DNA from: Aquatica leii
Lineage: Eukaryota; Arthropoda; Insecta; Coleoptera; Lampyridae
Direction: 5' to 3'
Assembly (NCBI GenBank): GCA_035610365.1
Contig: CM069432.1
Span: 113,975,529-114,039,528, forward strand
Length of the DNA stretch: 64,000 nt
Shown: one piece after another, positions 1-14,312 of the stretch
Layout of the letters: each line of letters starts with the position of its first letter
Numbering within the stretch: the stretch's first letter is position 1
Notes under the pieces: model-generated
Told to the model about the DNA's origin: nothing
The model's database searches: none
What the model saw: the letters and a program-made list of their open reading frames with translations, nothing else
Position numbers and translations under genes: made by a program

Positions 1-1319
1 ACAATGTCTTGTAAAATCTGATTTTTAATGTAATCAGATAATTTATCAATACGTTGTTTCTTTATAGAATTGCGTAAGGAAATGCTTTCTGCTTTGCAAT
101 TAAAAATGTATATTATATGAAGCTTTTACAATGCGCTCTGAAAATATTCTCAAGTTTTGCAAAACAAACTGGGTTTGTTTTTAAGAAAGATTTGAGTAAA
201 CTTGACTCAAATACGGATCTACTCGAGCAGGTTGCATTGTATTATTTAGCAATTTGTAACCCATTCATAAATATACTATACTTTTAGTGACTTTTTCCGT
301 TTTGTTATATTACAATATTTGATAACAGCTCAAGGGAACACGTACTGTTAGAAATGAAGTAAATTAGTACCAATCTGCAGTGGCATACAACAAAAAGCTA
401 GAATTTAGCTATTTATGTAAACGTAAACTATAAAAAAAGTATCATTGGGTCCTTGTATGGTTATGTTATTTGTTATTTGTAATCCATTATGTAAAGTATG
501 TATTAGAGTTAAATTCTCAAAATTACCACTTCGCCTTACATTAAATGTTGTCTTTTTGCTGTATTTGACGTATTTTATCAAGAAAGTACGTAGATTTTTT
601 GGTAATGTTAACAATCAATATATTTTTTATTCTAAAGCTTAAAAATGGGCTTTATTAGATTTGTTTTTAGGGATATTTTTGCTGCATTTCATGCTTTATG
701 TTCTATATTAGTTACAAATTTATTGTTAACCACCGTTGTTTATATTATATACATATATATTAGACTGAAATTGAATTATTTGACTCAAAGTATTTTCTAC
801 AAAATATTTTGGTTTTAATTTATTTTATTGTATACATGTTTCGACATTATAAAATGTCATCGTCAGTAACTCTACAAATATTACAAAATATTAAATAAAA
901 TAATAATATTAATAATATTCATATTAAGATGTGCCCCCCATGTTAATTAAATGGGAAATCGAAATTTGCGATGCGGCACACCTTAATACAATTAGTAACT
1001 CTTACAAATTGTCTTGCAGAGTTAAGCTAAACACGTGGATTTAATTATTTCGTTTAAGGTATCTGCTGAATCAGTAAGACTTGCACTAGTTTTTCTACTG
1101 TCAATATATATTTCTTTTAAGTTTAAGTAGCGTAGCCCTAGTATATTTTTTCAGCTAATTAATTAACTAAATAAACGTTATCAAAACTTATAATTTTAAG
1201 GAAATATTAGGTAAATTTTATGTAAAATTAATAAAAACAATTTTCAAAAACAATCTTTATTGTTAATTGTTACAAAAGAGTTGGTATATTAGTGTGATGT
1301 GTGTTATTGAGAATTATTT
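1..1319. other. AT-rich intergenic sequence, no gene seen
   Basis: No open frame here resembles a protein family on either strand. The overlapping small frames near 405-642 lie in both orientations and have the composition expected of random AT-rich sequence. Simple AT-rich runs occur around 893-925. Confidence 0.6.
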
Positions 1320-1324
1320 GCGCA

Positions 1325-2713
1325 AATTTCTTTAATGTTTGGTTTTATAGAAGAAAGTTGGAGTATCATATCAATTTCTGCATCTACACCATTTCAATAC
1401 TTTGATTTAGTGGCCACATATGAAAAAAAAACAGTTTCGCAAAGGTATGCGCTGACAAATGGAAGAAAAACAAAAATAGCGTTTCTTAACAGTTCTGGAT
1501 ACGCGTGTTTAAAGGTACACCAAAAAAGATGCTCAATAATCTCATTTGATAGTTTTTTTAGGGTAGCTCAAACGTTTCCAACTCTTCACTAAATTCTTTT
1601 ACTGTTGGAAAGCAGTCAAAGTTCCCACTTTTTACGCTACTAAGCCAAAATTATAGTTTCCTTTAAAAATAAATAATTTTGTCATCTGCTTTATATACTG
1701 GATATTTTTTTCTTGTAGAGATAGATTAACTTCATTTAATTTTAAAGTTAAATAGGTAAGTTTAAATAACCACATTTTATCACTAACCGAGTTTCCAAAT
1801 TAAAGTGATGCTCCAAAAAAAAGAAGGCATTTTATTTCGCAACTCAAACAATCTAAGTAAAATTTTACCCTACAATAACCATCGTATTTCTGTGTGAAGT
1901 ATTAAAGATGTATGCAGGCACCCATATCATTATACAATATCTTAAATAACCGCATTTTTAAAGGCCGAGACTTTATAAAGCTTATTATTATCACTGACTC
2001 GTCAAGAACAGTTTAAAGAGAAAATGGTAAATTTTTAACAGCCAAAGCTCCATCAGTGCAAACATCGATGCAATAATCCCATGGTAATCCATTTTCGCAA
2101 AAATAGTTGTTAATAACATTGAAAATTTCAGCCCCGGTGGTATTACTTGCTAACGTACTTCCTCTTCTATAGCATGTTTAAATACATAAATACTAACAAG
2201 ATTTTAGACGCGAAGATAGTTCAGATTTTATGCTATCTGAGAGATCTTTTGTGCGGCGAGATACTGTATAATTCGAGAATGATATGGACAGTTGTTTAGC
2301 CGACTTTTCGTCCAACATACATTTTACCATGTCAATTTGTCACGGTTTTATGAGCTTTTCTGCTATTGTCTGAGTAATGTAAGAAACTTCGGTAGTATTT
2401 TTGTTAACAGTCTGTGATGCTTGAAGTATAAACGTTTTTGTTTTTAGAAGCTCTCTTGTTTTGCGAAACAAATTCTGCCGTCTTATTTTTATATTCTGAA
2501 TGCAAAGGTTGAAAATGACGAAGCATTTTTGCAGGAAACATAGAACTGTTTGGCAAAACTTTGTTACACAAAACGCACTGAGGACAATTATCAGCATTCA
2601 TAAATCCAAAAGCTATGTAACTTTTGTCATGCTTTCTCTTTTTTGGGTCTCATGAGATTTATATAAAGATGATTGACGTACTAAAGAACGCCTATTACTT
2701 CTTTCTGGCATAA
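1325..2713 (-). pseudogene. decayed hAT transposase (ZBED5/FAM200-like)
   Basis: Reading the minus strand from about 2640 down to 1325, conserved blocks of a ZBED5/FAM200-type hAT transposase appear in the right order, in shifting frames and with many stops. First comes a BED-type zinc finger region (KRKHDKSYIAFGF, then C-x2-C and a later H/H pair within 2404-2640). Then come a segment ending TIAEKLIKP (2340-2400), a CTDGALAV block near 2055, a segment resembling LFKILYNDMGA near 1930, a NEVNLSLQEKN block near 1720, and the hAT C-terminal dimerisation block PFVSAYLCETVF near 1470. A possible start codon is complementary to 2711-2713, but its frame does not run into the zinc finger. Known for the family: DNA-cutting transposase, sometimes domesticated. 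Seen here: a non-functional relic of nearly the whole protein. I found no terminal repeats. Confidence 0.8.
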
Positions 2714-5700
2714 TTAAAGTGTCTGCTTCTGAACACTCTATAAAATCTAAGGATAATACATAATAAAGAAAATAAAAAATATTGTACCTGAACTAGAAGG
2801 CTTTGTTTCTGTACCTTGTGAACTTGATGTTAACGTAGTGGTTTTTTAAAGGTTCCTGTCTTAAGCCAACTTTCTATTGGAAACAATTGATAACACACCG
2901 CTCATAAAACATAAATAACTATGACGCACTGCCATTTATTTACGCAGAAAAGTGTTGACTGAGAACCCTAAGAAGAGTCTTCGTTGCTAAAAGATATTTG
3001 TACACGTTGGTAGATTACTTCAAGAAATTTCAGTGGATTCAAAAAATATTTAGTAAATTTAATTTTTAAGGTGTTTAACAGAAAAAAGCTAAATACGTAA
3101 GCTTTTTCTTGGAATTTTAAATTCAGTAATTTTTAATCTAGTATTTAAAAGCACTTAGTAAGTATCGGTACCAAATTAACATTTACTTTTACCTACTTAT
3201 AAAACCTGAAATATATATATATATATGTACATACAAATAAGAAGTATGCATCAAAAACATCTTATTAGTACCTATCCATATTTACATGTACATCCAAATT
3301 CAACAAACTCTTAAATCAAAATTGTTTGCTGAAAATGTAATTAATGCCCAGAGGTCAGTGATTGTTGAAATATTATATGTATCCCTTAATAACGCATTGT
3401 ACAAAACAAAGCACGCAGTACGTGTTTTAAACGTAAATTTAATTCTGTTGCGATTAAAGTAGATATACCTTTAGTAGTTGACTCGTCCTTTGGTTTAGTC
3501 TACGACAAAAATTTTAAAAATTGAATATTAGCTTTTTCGAAGTGTACGTATGACCCTTGTTTATATACATTATAGTTAGACAATGAGATAGCTTTATATA
3601 GAAACAGATTTTTTAGTCATGTTAGATGGCGATAGTGAAAACAAAGTAATAATTAAATGCAAATCCTCAAACCGTTTTTGGTTAATAAAAGATTGCAAAC
3701 GATGGCGGCACAATTAAGCTACTTACACACGCTATTAGTTTCGACATACGTGCAAAGCAATGTTTTACCAGTTAACTTGCTTTGATTCTTAAAACTTTTG
3801 AGTTTACAAAAATAATTCGTACACTTTAATTTCTGTTTATAAACAAAATATAGAATGAATGAAATCCTACAAACGTTTCTATAAAATTATAATCGGTTGA
3901 GTGGTTTGTTTCATTTACTTTGTTTAATTTTCTTTTAATGCCAGAAGCCGAGGATGTGTTAATTTAATTTTTTTTAAATTTTTATACTTCTCAAAAGGCA
4001 CATAATATATAAATATACAAGCTTATTAGCACTTTAGATGTATCTTTAGCAATAAGTTCAGGGCGATGCTTCAAAGATTCGGATTTCAGAACCAAATTAA
4101 TGATTGAAATTTTCGTATGAATTACTTACAGCGCTCGCCGCTTATCGGAATCACGGATAATGTTTTTAATTGGATAATGGTATCACTTTACTAAAATAAC
4201 AATCTGGATGCATGCTACTACATAGAAGAAACGCCGCTTATAGTAATCATAATTTAGGTTTATGTTATCAATTTATTCTCAGGTTTGTTTCTATACATGA
4301 TTGATAACTTATTTTGTATGCATTTTTGAGCTGAATTTTTACAATACGGTCGTTTAGAGTGAAAAATGTTATCATTGTACTCTAAAAATAGTTATCTTAT
4401 TTTTGCAGTGTTATCTATTTATTAAAATAATTTGACTGATTTACGAAACGGTACATTATTTTAACATCTGTAAATACGTTATCTTCGTGAATTAACTTGG
4501 AAAGCAAATAATAATAACAAATTAAATTCACTACGTCTTATGTGATAAGGTTGTTTTGTATTTATTTTTAGTATCATTTTTGAGAAGAATTGTGTAGTTC
4601 TTAGAACAGTGAATGAAGCATCATAACGTTGTTTTTTGATTTCGTTTTATTAACGGTGTCAACAAACTGTTTAATACGTCAGATCCGTTGGCTCAAAATG
4701 CTGCTTTTTTTAAACGTTTTATACAAATTTTTTTGCTTTTATATACGCTTTGATTTCACCTTCTAAATTAACAACCTGTTAATCAGATACACGCTGTATG
4801 TATTTACTGCTTTCTAACAAATAAGCATTTTTCCAGAATTTCGTATATTGTTATCATTCGGTTATTGTTATTGTTAACGTGATTCTATTAAGCAGCGTGC
4901 ACTGCATAGTTAAAAACGCAGGCATTCGGCCAAAAATAATACCAGCATTACCTTCAATATCCCAGATCTCAAATGTGTTTTTATTATGTGAATAAACAGA
5001 AACGTAGAATATTTCTGTTTATTGAGATAACAGGACCATCCTTAGCTAAACATGCCTGCCCACCCAAATTACCTTTTATAATTTTTTTATTATCATTATC
5101 ATTAACTAGTTAACTTTAATCTAATTTATATCAAATTTGAGTAGAAATTTTGTAAATTTAGTAGTTTATTTTATTGTTTTGATCGCTCGAATACTATAAA
5201 CAAATATATACAAATTATAAACTCTACATTCAATTATAACATTGTCTTTTATTAGGGGAATAATTATGTTTCTCAGAATACCAGTTGTTTACGTAGACCG
5301 AATTTCATAACATAAGTGTTATCGTGCAAAAATATAATTTTCTTTCAAGGTTATTTTACATGTAATAAAAAAAAGAACGTATGTCTTTTCCAAATCTCTG
5401 AAACTGTATCTTTATAGATTACTGTAAGAGAATAAACTGATAGAAATCTATAATATTTACAAAAGCAGCGCCAAATATGTCAATTTTGCGTTTGCATCCA
5501 AAACTACTCGAGTTTTGCATCCAAATTAATGTTTCCAATTTTAGCGCAGTCGTTGTCTAACTATAATGTATATAAACAAGGGAATGACTATTAATTTTTT
5601 TTCATGTATTTGCTCGCGGAGCCCATTAAATACTTCGAGCACACTTTGAGAAACGCTGCAATAGAGAATAAGAATTATTATAACACTTGTATAATTTTTG

Positions 5701-7590
5701 GAGTTGAATTTCTAATAATATATTATTGCTGTTTAGGTAATAAAAAACTGTGTTTACTTATTGGATAGCATATATGTATATCTAAAATTAACAAAAAGCT
5801 TTAGATACATCATTATTGTAGACTACATACATAACTTTAATACGATTCGAGTTCAAACTTTCTATAGAAAAAATTAAATCATATTCTTAATGCATTAGAA
5901 AATAGAACATCTAAGGGTAAATTTAGAAAACTGGTTTATATTATTTAATGGGCGTATTTAAAATATTGTTAGGGTACGTATAATTTTCTTCGTTGCTGAG
6001 AGTAAGATGACAATAAATTTTCTTTGGTAATTAAAAACTTACTTGATTAATCACTCTCTGTATGAAAGATTTGAATTGTCTTAAAGTAACTTGTCTCGCC
6101 AAAGGATACGTATTAATTGTGTTGGCATTGTTTATGAATTAAGTTCTTTAAATTTTTTCATTAAACAGCTTCTTTATGAATGAAAATTACAGAGTACATA
6201 AATTTAAAACAAACATTATTCATGAGATTTCTAAATATAAATTAATTGACTACATTAATTACGTAGAAATTGTATTAATTGGAAAAGTAAACAGATGAAC
6301 GATGGTGTCAATAACCATTTCATGTTATTTTTAGAAATTTTAGTCTTCAACTATTTTATGGTGATAATGCTATCGTGTGTAGCTACTTGTACGATTAATT
6401 ATATTATAACTGGATTTTGAGAAAGTGTTCGGATTTGACGTCAATTAAATAAGTTCATTAGACGGTTATTTTTAAATTAGGGAAATTTGAAAGATTAAAA
6501 AAAAACATATTTTTGTATAGTTGAACAACTACATTATAATAAAATACATTATCGATCATTGACGATTGCTTTTTGTACTGACTGAAAATAAGTACTATTA
6601 TTTATTAACAGTTTGTGATATTGTAAATTTTATTTAACGATGTGAGTATCCTGTTTATCATAGCTAATTCTACATTTATGGACTTGCATATAATATGTGA
6701 ATAAGGTCGTTTCTAAATCTAGATATTTTGTTTATACATGTGATAATGTATTGTCATACTCATATTCTTTTTTTATTATACAACTTTGGATAGTCACTAG
6801 ATACAGCAAACAGGACCGTCTTGTTTCCTATACTATACGTTCAAAAGCACATAAGTTGTACATGTTCATCTTATAGGTATTCTAAACATAACACATAATA
6901 ATCCGTCACATTATAATACATACATTATATATAAACATCTCTTAAGCATTCCAAATATAATAAATAATGTGATATAATTCATAAGTCATAAGTGCGTAAA
7001 TTGTCGAAACATAATACATAATGACACATAATAATTTGTTACATAAGACATAAATTTTGCACAAGTAGAAAGCTACGTAAACAAAAATTAGGTATTCATT
7101 TTTTAAAGCTAACTTAATTGTACATATTTTGAACATAATGGCAACCAATGTCTTAAGTGATTTGATCCACAAATAGTTTTGTAAGGAGTTGGAGATAGTT
7201 CTTTAGCGAGAGTAAATCTGAAATTTTTGTAAGTAGCACCGTAACGAAAAAGGGAGTGCCATAGTTGCACCGCACCGTACTGAAAAGTGGCAGCATAGTC
7301 GCAGGTAGTTATATATTTTTATTTACATTTCTGACGTTTATATTGACATGAGCTGATCCAATCTTGAATTTCATTGTAACTATCTACGTGTTTATGAAGC
7401 GTTGTTTTGAGTTTTTTTTTAAATTTTCAATTAACTTAATTGATGAGTGAAAATTATTATAAAGTGAGAGTGGTATAAACAAATTTTATGTAGAATATAC
7501 ATCATTAATATAAAACAAAACAAAGTTTAGTTAATTTAAAATGGAACCGGAACATTTTACTTTTTCATCAATAAACAAAAATAAAAGAAA
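2714..7590. other. AT-rich intergenic sequence, no gene seen
   Basis: I see no recognisable coding segment or RNA gene. A short (TA)n microsatellite lies at about 3211-3226. The small frame at 6942-7172 on the minus strand is low-complexity (Y/I/C/L rich) and has no family resemblance. Confidence 0.55.
3211..3226. repeat. (AT)8 microsatellite
   Basis: Eight AT dinucleotides in a row, visible directly. Confidence 0.9.
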
Positions 7591-7599
7591 TTAAGGAAG

Positions 7600-7860
7600 T
7601 TTTACTTCTTCCGTGAACTTATGTGATGGGGTTCACAAGTTTAATTTTTTATATGATAAGGATTCTAACATTTTGGTGCTAATTTTGAACCTGTATTTGA
7701 TTACATATTTTTAATCATAATCAAGTCACCTACTTCATAACAAATGGCGGTTTTACGTCTTCTGTTACATGATAAAGTGTCTTCTAACTGGACTTTGTTG
7801 AGATTTTCTACAGCAGTATTGTGAAATAAAGCTTTTACGTTTTCGGGAACAGGCGTGATC
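7600..7860 (-). pseudogene. Gypsy integrase C-terminal remnant
   Basis: On the minus strand this reads as the tail of a Ty3/Gypsy-type integrase. A basic segment leads to YEVGDLIMIKN, then a GSKLAPK block and a proline-tyrosine pair, after which the frame is lost. The order basic tail, VGDLV-like motif and KL-x-P-like motif is characteristic of the region behind the integrase catalytic core. It lies downstream, in its own orientation, of reverse transcriptase remnants at 8180-8420, so both probably belong to one old minus-strand element. Stops and frame changes make it non-functional. Confidence 0.6.
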
Positions 7861-8074
7861 TCTTCTTTCTTTATAATATAATATAAAATTTAAACTGTAA
7901 TTTAAACACCAAGTTGCTTTCTGCAGCAATCTTAAGAACGTCATAAAACGTAAAATCTTAAGCTTTTACCACTCTGAAGATGCAAGCTGCAATGTCTTGG
8001 GAAACGTCAAAGGCCAAGTTCTACTTTTTGTTTTGGCTCTCAAGGAGAGACTAGAACCAAGCCTAAAAAGTCTG

Positions 8075-8113
8075 GGTGTTTAACTACGACGCGGTCTAAG
8101 CTAAAAGTCGCTT
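8075..8113. repeat. partial copy of the AAGCGACTTT palindromic repeat
   Basis: This 39-bp segment matches, with a few mismatches, one arm plus loop of the hairpin at 55461-55528 (shared core GACGC, then GTCTAAG, then AAAGTCGCTT). The second arm is absent or unrecognisable, so this is a half copy. It interrupts the old Gypsy pol remnants on either side. Confidence 0.7.
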
Positions 8114-8179
8114 AAATCATGAACGTTATGTAACGTTTAAAAATGCTCTTTCGTTGCACTAAAAATGTTATTCACGTAA

Positions 8180-8420
8180 ATCGCAACCCTTCTAAATAAT
8201 TAATTTTTCGAATTAATTATAAATAAAACGTTGGAAAACACTAGGAGAATTGGGGAGATCATAAAGAAGAATTTGTTTACATACAAAACTGTGTAAAACT
8301 GTTTGTCGCTTAGTAAATCTACTAGTTTAAGCAAATTTATGAAGTCTTCTATAAAATGTGTCTTAGAAACTTTTTTTTGTAATGTATTTGAAAGCTGCTC
8401 TAATTGCCCCATTTCTGGTT
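8180..8420 (-). pseudogene. Gypsy reverse transcriptase remnant
   Basis: In alternating frames of the minus strand I can read LPNSPSVFQRFIY, equivalent to the NAP-FQR motif of Ty3/Gypsy reverse transcriptase, followed by YVNNIFSATKEHF, equivalent to the YxDD-EEHL block. The catalytic aspartates of YxDD are replaced by asparagines and several stops are present, so the copy is dead. With the integrase tail at 7600-7860 it defines an ancient minus-strand element, unrelated in age to the fresh one at 20-30 kb. The open frame at 8600-8851 (minus) is upstream and could be further pol or gag-pro sequence, but I do not recognise it. Confidence 0.6.
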
Positions 8421-8899
8421 TTGAAGTATCTAAATGCCAAAAATTTATTAGTTTGGTTGAGAAAAATATATAAAGCGTTTTTTAAATTTGTACAACGGAA
8501 TAGATGTATAATCTTTTTTTTAATAAAACGATTTGCTTAATTTTTCATTTAGGCAATGTGTTCTTTTTTTGCATCAATTTTACTTTCCACATCTATGTTT
8601 CAGTGTCTTGTTGCCATCAAATTCTGACAATAAGACAATAAAACCAGGCAATGCGTAACCTTTTTAAAACGGAAAACGGAAAAAAAAAGATTTTTTAGTC
8701 TAGGTGAGCATAAATACTTTGATTTTATCTGATAAAGCGGAGACTTGTGCAAAGCGGAAAGTTTTTCTGGTGCTGTTAGTTTCGGTTTTAGAAGGTTTTC
8801 CTGTAATTCTTTATATGTGATTGTTTTAACACTATTATTTTGTATTTTCAATTAAGGGGGTTCTAAAACGGCCGCTTTAGATGCGTTGCAAGTCTCTAC

Positions 8900-11800
8900 A
8901 GAATTTGCTTTTCCGATGAAAGTATAAGAGCTTAAAAAAATTGAAATAATTACAAAGGTTATTTGTATAGCCGTTTTGAGACATTTTGTATAAAGTTAAA
9001 GCCAAAAATATAAAAATGAGTAGAAAACGAAGCAATTTTAGGCAATTTTAGTCGAATTTTGAGGGTTTATGGTAAAAGTACCATCGATTATTTGCAAAAA
9101 GTGGCACAAGTGCGCCCTAGATATGTGTCTTTAGTTTATATGTAAATAAATATTGTTATTGAAAAATTTATGGCCAGATCAGAAACGCGACACGAGTTGA
9201 AATTGGTTGCTGATTGCTCATTCCCCTGAGAAATTTCTATAATTTTAGAAAACCCCCTATACAACTAGTCTTTGTAATTGTTTTAGTTTTTTTAAGTTTT
9301 TACCTTTTGTAGAGGCTTGCAACACATCAAAGCGGCCGCACAAATACTCTTAAATAAAACACGAGGTGTGTGCATTTGTGATTTGTTGCTATCTTGTTAC
9401 CGCTGGGTGCACATACCAAAAATAGATCGGTATCGAAACCTAAATTACGGTATCACCTAAACCTAGTCAGAACTGTCTGAAAATTGTGGTTCCATTCATG
9501 TACTTTTTTATTATAGAGTTGCCATTTTTAGCCGCTATAATTGTAAATGTTCACTTAAGGAAAACTGTTAAAATTGAGTTTTGTATCTATGCATATTCAC
9601 AATTTATACAATTCGCAGATTTAGTTTTTATAAGAACTAATTGTTCAATGAAGTATAAATAGTAAAACACGGAAGTAAAATAAAGCTGTTTAAATATGGT
9701 TTAAACACGTTATTAGTAATAAGATCTATAGTTCATTGGTAATAAGATATGTCTAAACTTGACTTTTTAATAACCAATCATGTGTATATTTTTATGAACA
9801 AAATTTAACTTGCTTTTTATAATTAGGAAACAAAATATACTGTCTTTAAAGTACGTACGTAAAGTACGTTTTAAAACTTTTGTTGCAATTACATGACTTT
9901 TTCTATTGAAACTAAAAGCCAGTCATTAAAGTTTTTTGAAAAATGATTACGTTTACAATTGTTACTAAACTTGCAAAATAACACTTTTGAACATGATAGC
10001 ATACAATTAGTTTTTTGAAATAAAGGTTTATATAACATAGCATAATAGAGTTAATTTTAAAATTTAGTTGTTTTTATAGAACTACACAAGTTAGTTCTTT
10101 TTTGGCTATAATAAAATACGTGCAAATAAATATAAAATGAGGTGTAAGAAAACAATGATTAACATTGTTAATATTGTTTTTATGTACGTTGATGAATATC
10201 ATTCCGAAAACTAATCGTTCTTTGTAACTATTCTCCACATCTAAAATTGTGGATTATTAAAATCAAAATTCTATCTCGGGTTAATGTGATGCACAGGTAA
10301 CGTTTCAGCTTTTTTTAAATGTTTAATAATAACGTTCATGTAAACTTAAAATAATATATTTGTTTTATTTGTAAGATTACTTTCATGCGGTAACTGTAAT
10401 TAGGTTTATTTCATCGTTGTAAAATACAATTGCACTGTTCTTTTGTTTGAAACTCATGTTGTGTTATAAAAAATTTCACTGTATTTTGTTAACCCGATTG
10501 ATAAGTTTTGTTACGTATTACGATACTGGTCATTGAATTGTAATAAAACGGTGGCTTCTTAAAGTTCACACGAACATCGCACGAAGGATTAAAAATAAAA
10601 TCTATTAATTATTTACATAGTTTTGTAATTAATATCGTTCATGAAGTCTCAGTGATAACTTGCTGGTATTAATGTTTATAAAGTTAGAAATTCTGTTTAA
10701 TGCTGTATTCTTCTATTTATTGTTCCTTAACGTTTGGAAAGTTTGTTTATATTATATACACTACACAATGAAAGGTGAACTATTTTTAATTAAATACCAG
10801 TCTAGACCTTACTACAAAGTGTTTACCATTAAAGTACTGTAATGCGATCCTAATTTTTCTTTGTTGTCGGATGAAATCGCTTGTGAAAACCTTTACTATT
10901 CTTTTAAAATGCTATTGTTGTATGTCGGGTACAAAAAAAGTTCGTTAACTTAACACCACATCTGAAATTTAGACAAAGCGGATTTATTTATTTGTCGTCA
11001 CCTGACTTAAGTTTTTAATTTAGATAACCAATAGATTTTGTGAAGTATGTGTAAAAGGGACGTTTAGTTTTTGTACAGTTGATATTTTCATTGGTAACAT
11101 TTTCTGAAATATATTCGGGATTTTTCTATATAAAGTATGTTTATACATCTTTATTACATTCTTATATTTAGTTTTAAGTTATCGTTCAGTTTTTCAAAAT
11201 TTGTATTTTTATTCTAATATTATCATTTTGACATCATAAACATGAAATTTCAAACCACTGCACTTGAACTAGGTCAATAAATTGTACTCTCGTTTTTATG
11301 TTAAAATTTGTTTGTAAATTAGGTAATTGAAATTAATTCATATTTGAATGCAGATTATTGGATTAATGGTTAGAATCCGTCCTGTTATAACAATGTATTT
11401 ATACAATAAATTAAGATACACAATTAACTTAATATTAGTTTTATAGTATGTATATGTCATAGTTGTCTATAAGTAAATTCTGTAAGGAAGTAAGCGAATA
11501 TCTTATCTGTCTGGAAAAAAAGAAACGTCATAACTTTCACGTTGTTTACTGGAATTCTCACATGTTTCTACGTTTTAGCGAATGACTTGACAATTTACAT
11601 CCGTATTTTAAGTAACGTGTTTTTGGGATGAAAAATAAAACTGTGTTCGCATGATGTACTGAACGTAATATAAAGAACACATGCTTTTTTTATTTGTCGT
11701 TTTCTTGAATTTTATTGCTTTGGTTTCTATTTTTTACATTTTCGATTCAATGATGTTGCTGCCTGCTTTTTAATATTATAGTGTTTTTGTTTTTTTTTAA

Positions 11801-14230
11801 TAACAGTATTATACGTGTTTTTATTAGCATATACATAAGTTTACTCCTCGAATCCAAATAAGCTTTTTAGCACACTTCCGGTTATTAATTTTGTTTTGCA
11901 AAAAATTTAAATATAATTTATTTTACAATATCTTCGTTTTCAAACTTAAACCATAGGATATATTCCTAGTAACACGTTTTATCTGCATCATAACCGTCAC
12001 GTCATTGACAATTAGAACTGATTTTCTTTATGCCCACTTTATACTGAACACGCGTGTTGGCAAACCACTGCCCGCGTGTATCTATCGTTCAAAGCGATAA
12101 GGAATGTCTGTCCTTCATTTGTAAGCATAATTTTTTTATGAATTACTTTGGATATAAAACATAGCACACTTTTTCTTTCCACCGTAGAGCCGATTCATAA
12201 TTATACAAACAATGTAAACGTAACCCCGAAAGTAACAGTATTAATTACAATTGCACGATTCAAGTACAAGTTTTATTGTCCATAAATTTGAACATGTTTT
12301 ATTTTTACACACTCTAAACCCCCCTAAACATATTTGCCTGTTTGAGACGTATCAGCACGTGTCTAAAACTTGTATATAGAATTGTGTGTATAATTATTGA
12401 TCGTGAAATCTTGATAAAAAACATTTTTATGTACACTCAACTAAACAAAAAACGGGTCACTTTGGTTATATTGATTGTAGCAGTTAGTGACATAAACTAG
12501 GCTTGTTAGCGAATACTATCGGCATTCGTAGTCGTTCGCGATGCTATTCAAGAAGTTTAAATTAGACAAATGGTAAACATTGATAATACCAGAAGGTCAA
12601 ATTATATTTATTACGATACATACACAGTGAGGTATTTGGGTCCGGTTGCACCCTAGCATCGAATTTAAAATTCAAATGCTTTATAATGTTTTCTGAATTC
12701 AATTTACATTTATACATTAGAGTTGTTAAAAAATACAGAACTTTTTTTCAATCTCGAATAAGAATTTTGATATATATTTTAAGAAACATTTTTTAAAATT
12801 GCTATAATAGAGAAATTTTTAAAATCAAGAACATTTTAAAAACAAATACCTATCGGTTTTACATAATTAAACTACTCTAATTATCGTACTTAAAAACTAA
12901 AGGAATTATTGATGTACTTTTAGAAAATTTGAACTAAAAATACAGCAAATTTTTGAATAGAATTTCTAAATATTTGTTTACTTTTTAAATTTTTTAAAAA
13001 CTAAATTTATGCAACAAATATAATAAAACGACTAATATTGATTTTTGGTTGATATTTTAAGTATTTTAATAAGGTACCTATTCACTGCACAAAACCCAAA
13101 CTCAATCGCTTAAGATATACTCGCAAAAGTTGGATCAGAAGCTTTCCATTTTGCTAAATCAGGTTTAATATTGTATTGCTGTAAAGTAAAAAAAATAATT
13201 ATTTTTTTAAAATCTACAGTTATCAATTGTTTTCATTCGGAGAATAGTAGAGCGTAAGATTTAATCGAATGTCGTTTTTATTTAGAAGCGCTCAGTATAA
13301 TAGTATAATATGCGCCAGTATCATGGCGATTTGTGTTGGTCCCTTGCCATCTAGTTTTTCCCAACTAAGCCGGCTACAAGTTTTATATGATTATTCAGTG
13401 GGTACTACATACATATCTATATAAGAATTTCTTATAAAGTATTTTTTTCACTTGTCTAGTTTATTTTAAAGCAAAATTTGGATCTTAACTTATTCTACAT
13501 CATTTTTTAAATTACTGTTCATTATAGCGTCTTTTTAAAGTGCGCAGTAAGAAACTAGCTAATCAGTATACATTTTTATTAAAAGAGCGAAATATAAGAA
13601 TGTATCACTTTTTTATTTTCTGATACTTCTTCGTTATAGTTCAGATTAGAAAAACCCTGCAGAACTAGTGACAAGAACGAGATAAGAAGAAGAAAATATT
13701 CAATTGATAATATAACAGTTAATAAAACAGTACTGCAAGCACATTTTTTTTGCTGACTGATTACTATTTTATATGTCTATTGTTTTATGTAGCCATTGTT
13801 TTCTTATACAATAATGTGAAACAATGTTAGCAGAACTACGCAATCTATTAAATGTATAAGATAGAATGTTAAGGTTTTCACTAACCGAGTTTCTGGGACG
13901 AAGTTCCCATCATTAAATGTAATGGGGCAAGTTTTAATGTATTAAGGGTAGGGTAGTACCCAAAATTTTGTGTTACATCTGCATAGATGGGGCAAAAATA
14001 GGTATATTTTAAATACTCCTTTATGTATGCAAGCAACAGTACTAAGTACAAGACCAGGTAATACATATCTATTGATTCCTGGAAAACGTTAAATTCTTTT
14101 GTGAAAGGATTAAGTATCTTTTTTTAACGCATAAAGATTGTCGTCTTGGCTTTGTACCGATGTACCTGTAATGCAGTTCCTATTTGTAACTGTGTTTTCT
14201 TGTGTGACCTCTAGTTTCTGCGAAGTTTTT
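8900..14230. other. AT-rich intergenic sequence, no gene seen
   Basis: Apart from short random frames (for example 10660-10842 plus and 13881-14066 minus) I see no coding, RNA or repeat signal that I can support. The sequence immediately left of the Mutator-like gene shows no obvious long terminal inverted repeat matching its right side. Confidence 0.5.
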
Positions 14231-14312
14231 TTCAATAAAAAAATATATAAAAAATTAATTTTTATATATACCTACTTTTTTGCTTTATACATCGTTTGCA
14301 ATAATAAACAAT

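Noticed and set aside
1335..1592. Plus-strand 85-residue frame
   Set aside because: Antisense shadow of the C-terminal dimerisation region of the hAT relic.
13880..13900. 16-bp match TCACTAACCGAGTTTC shared with position about 1780
   Set aside because: One match of this length is expected by chance at roughly this scale in 64 kb. The flanks do not align, and the first copy lies inside the hAT relic.
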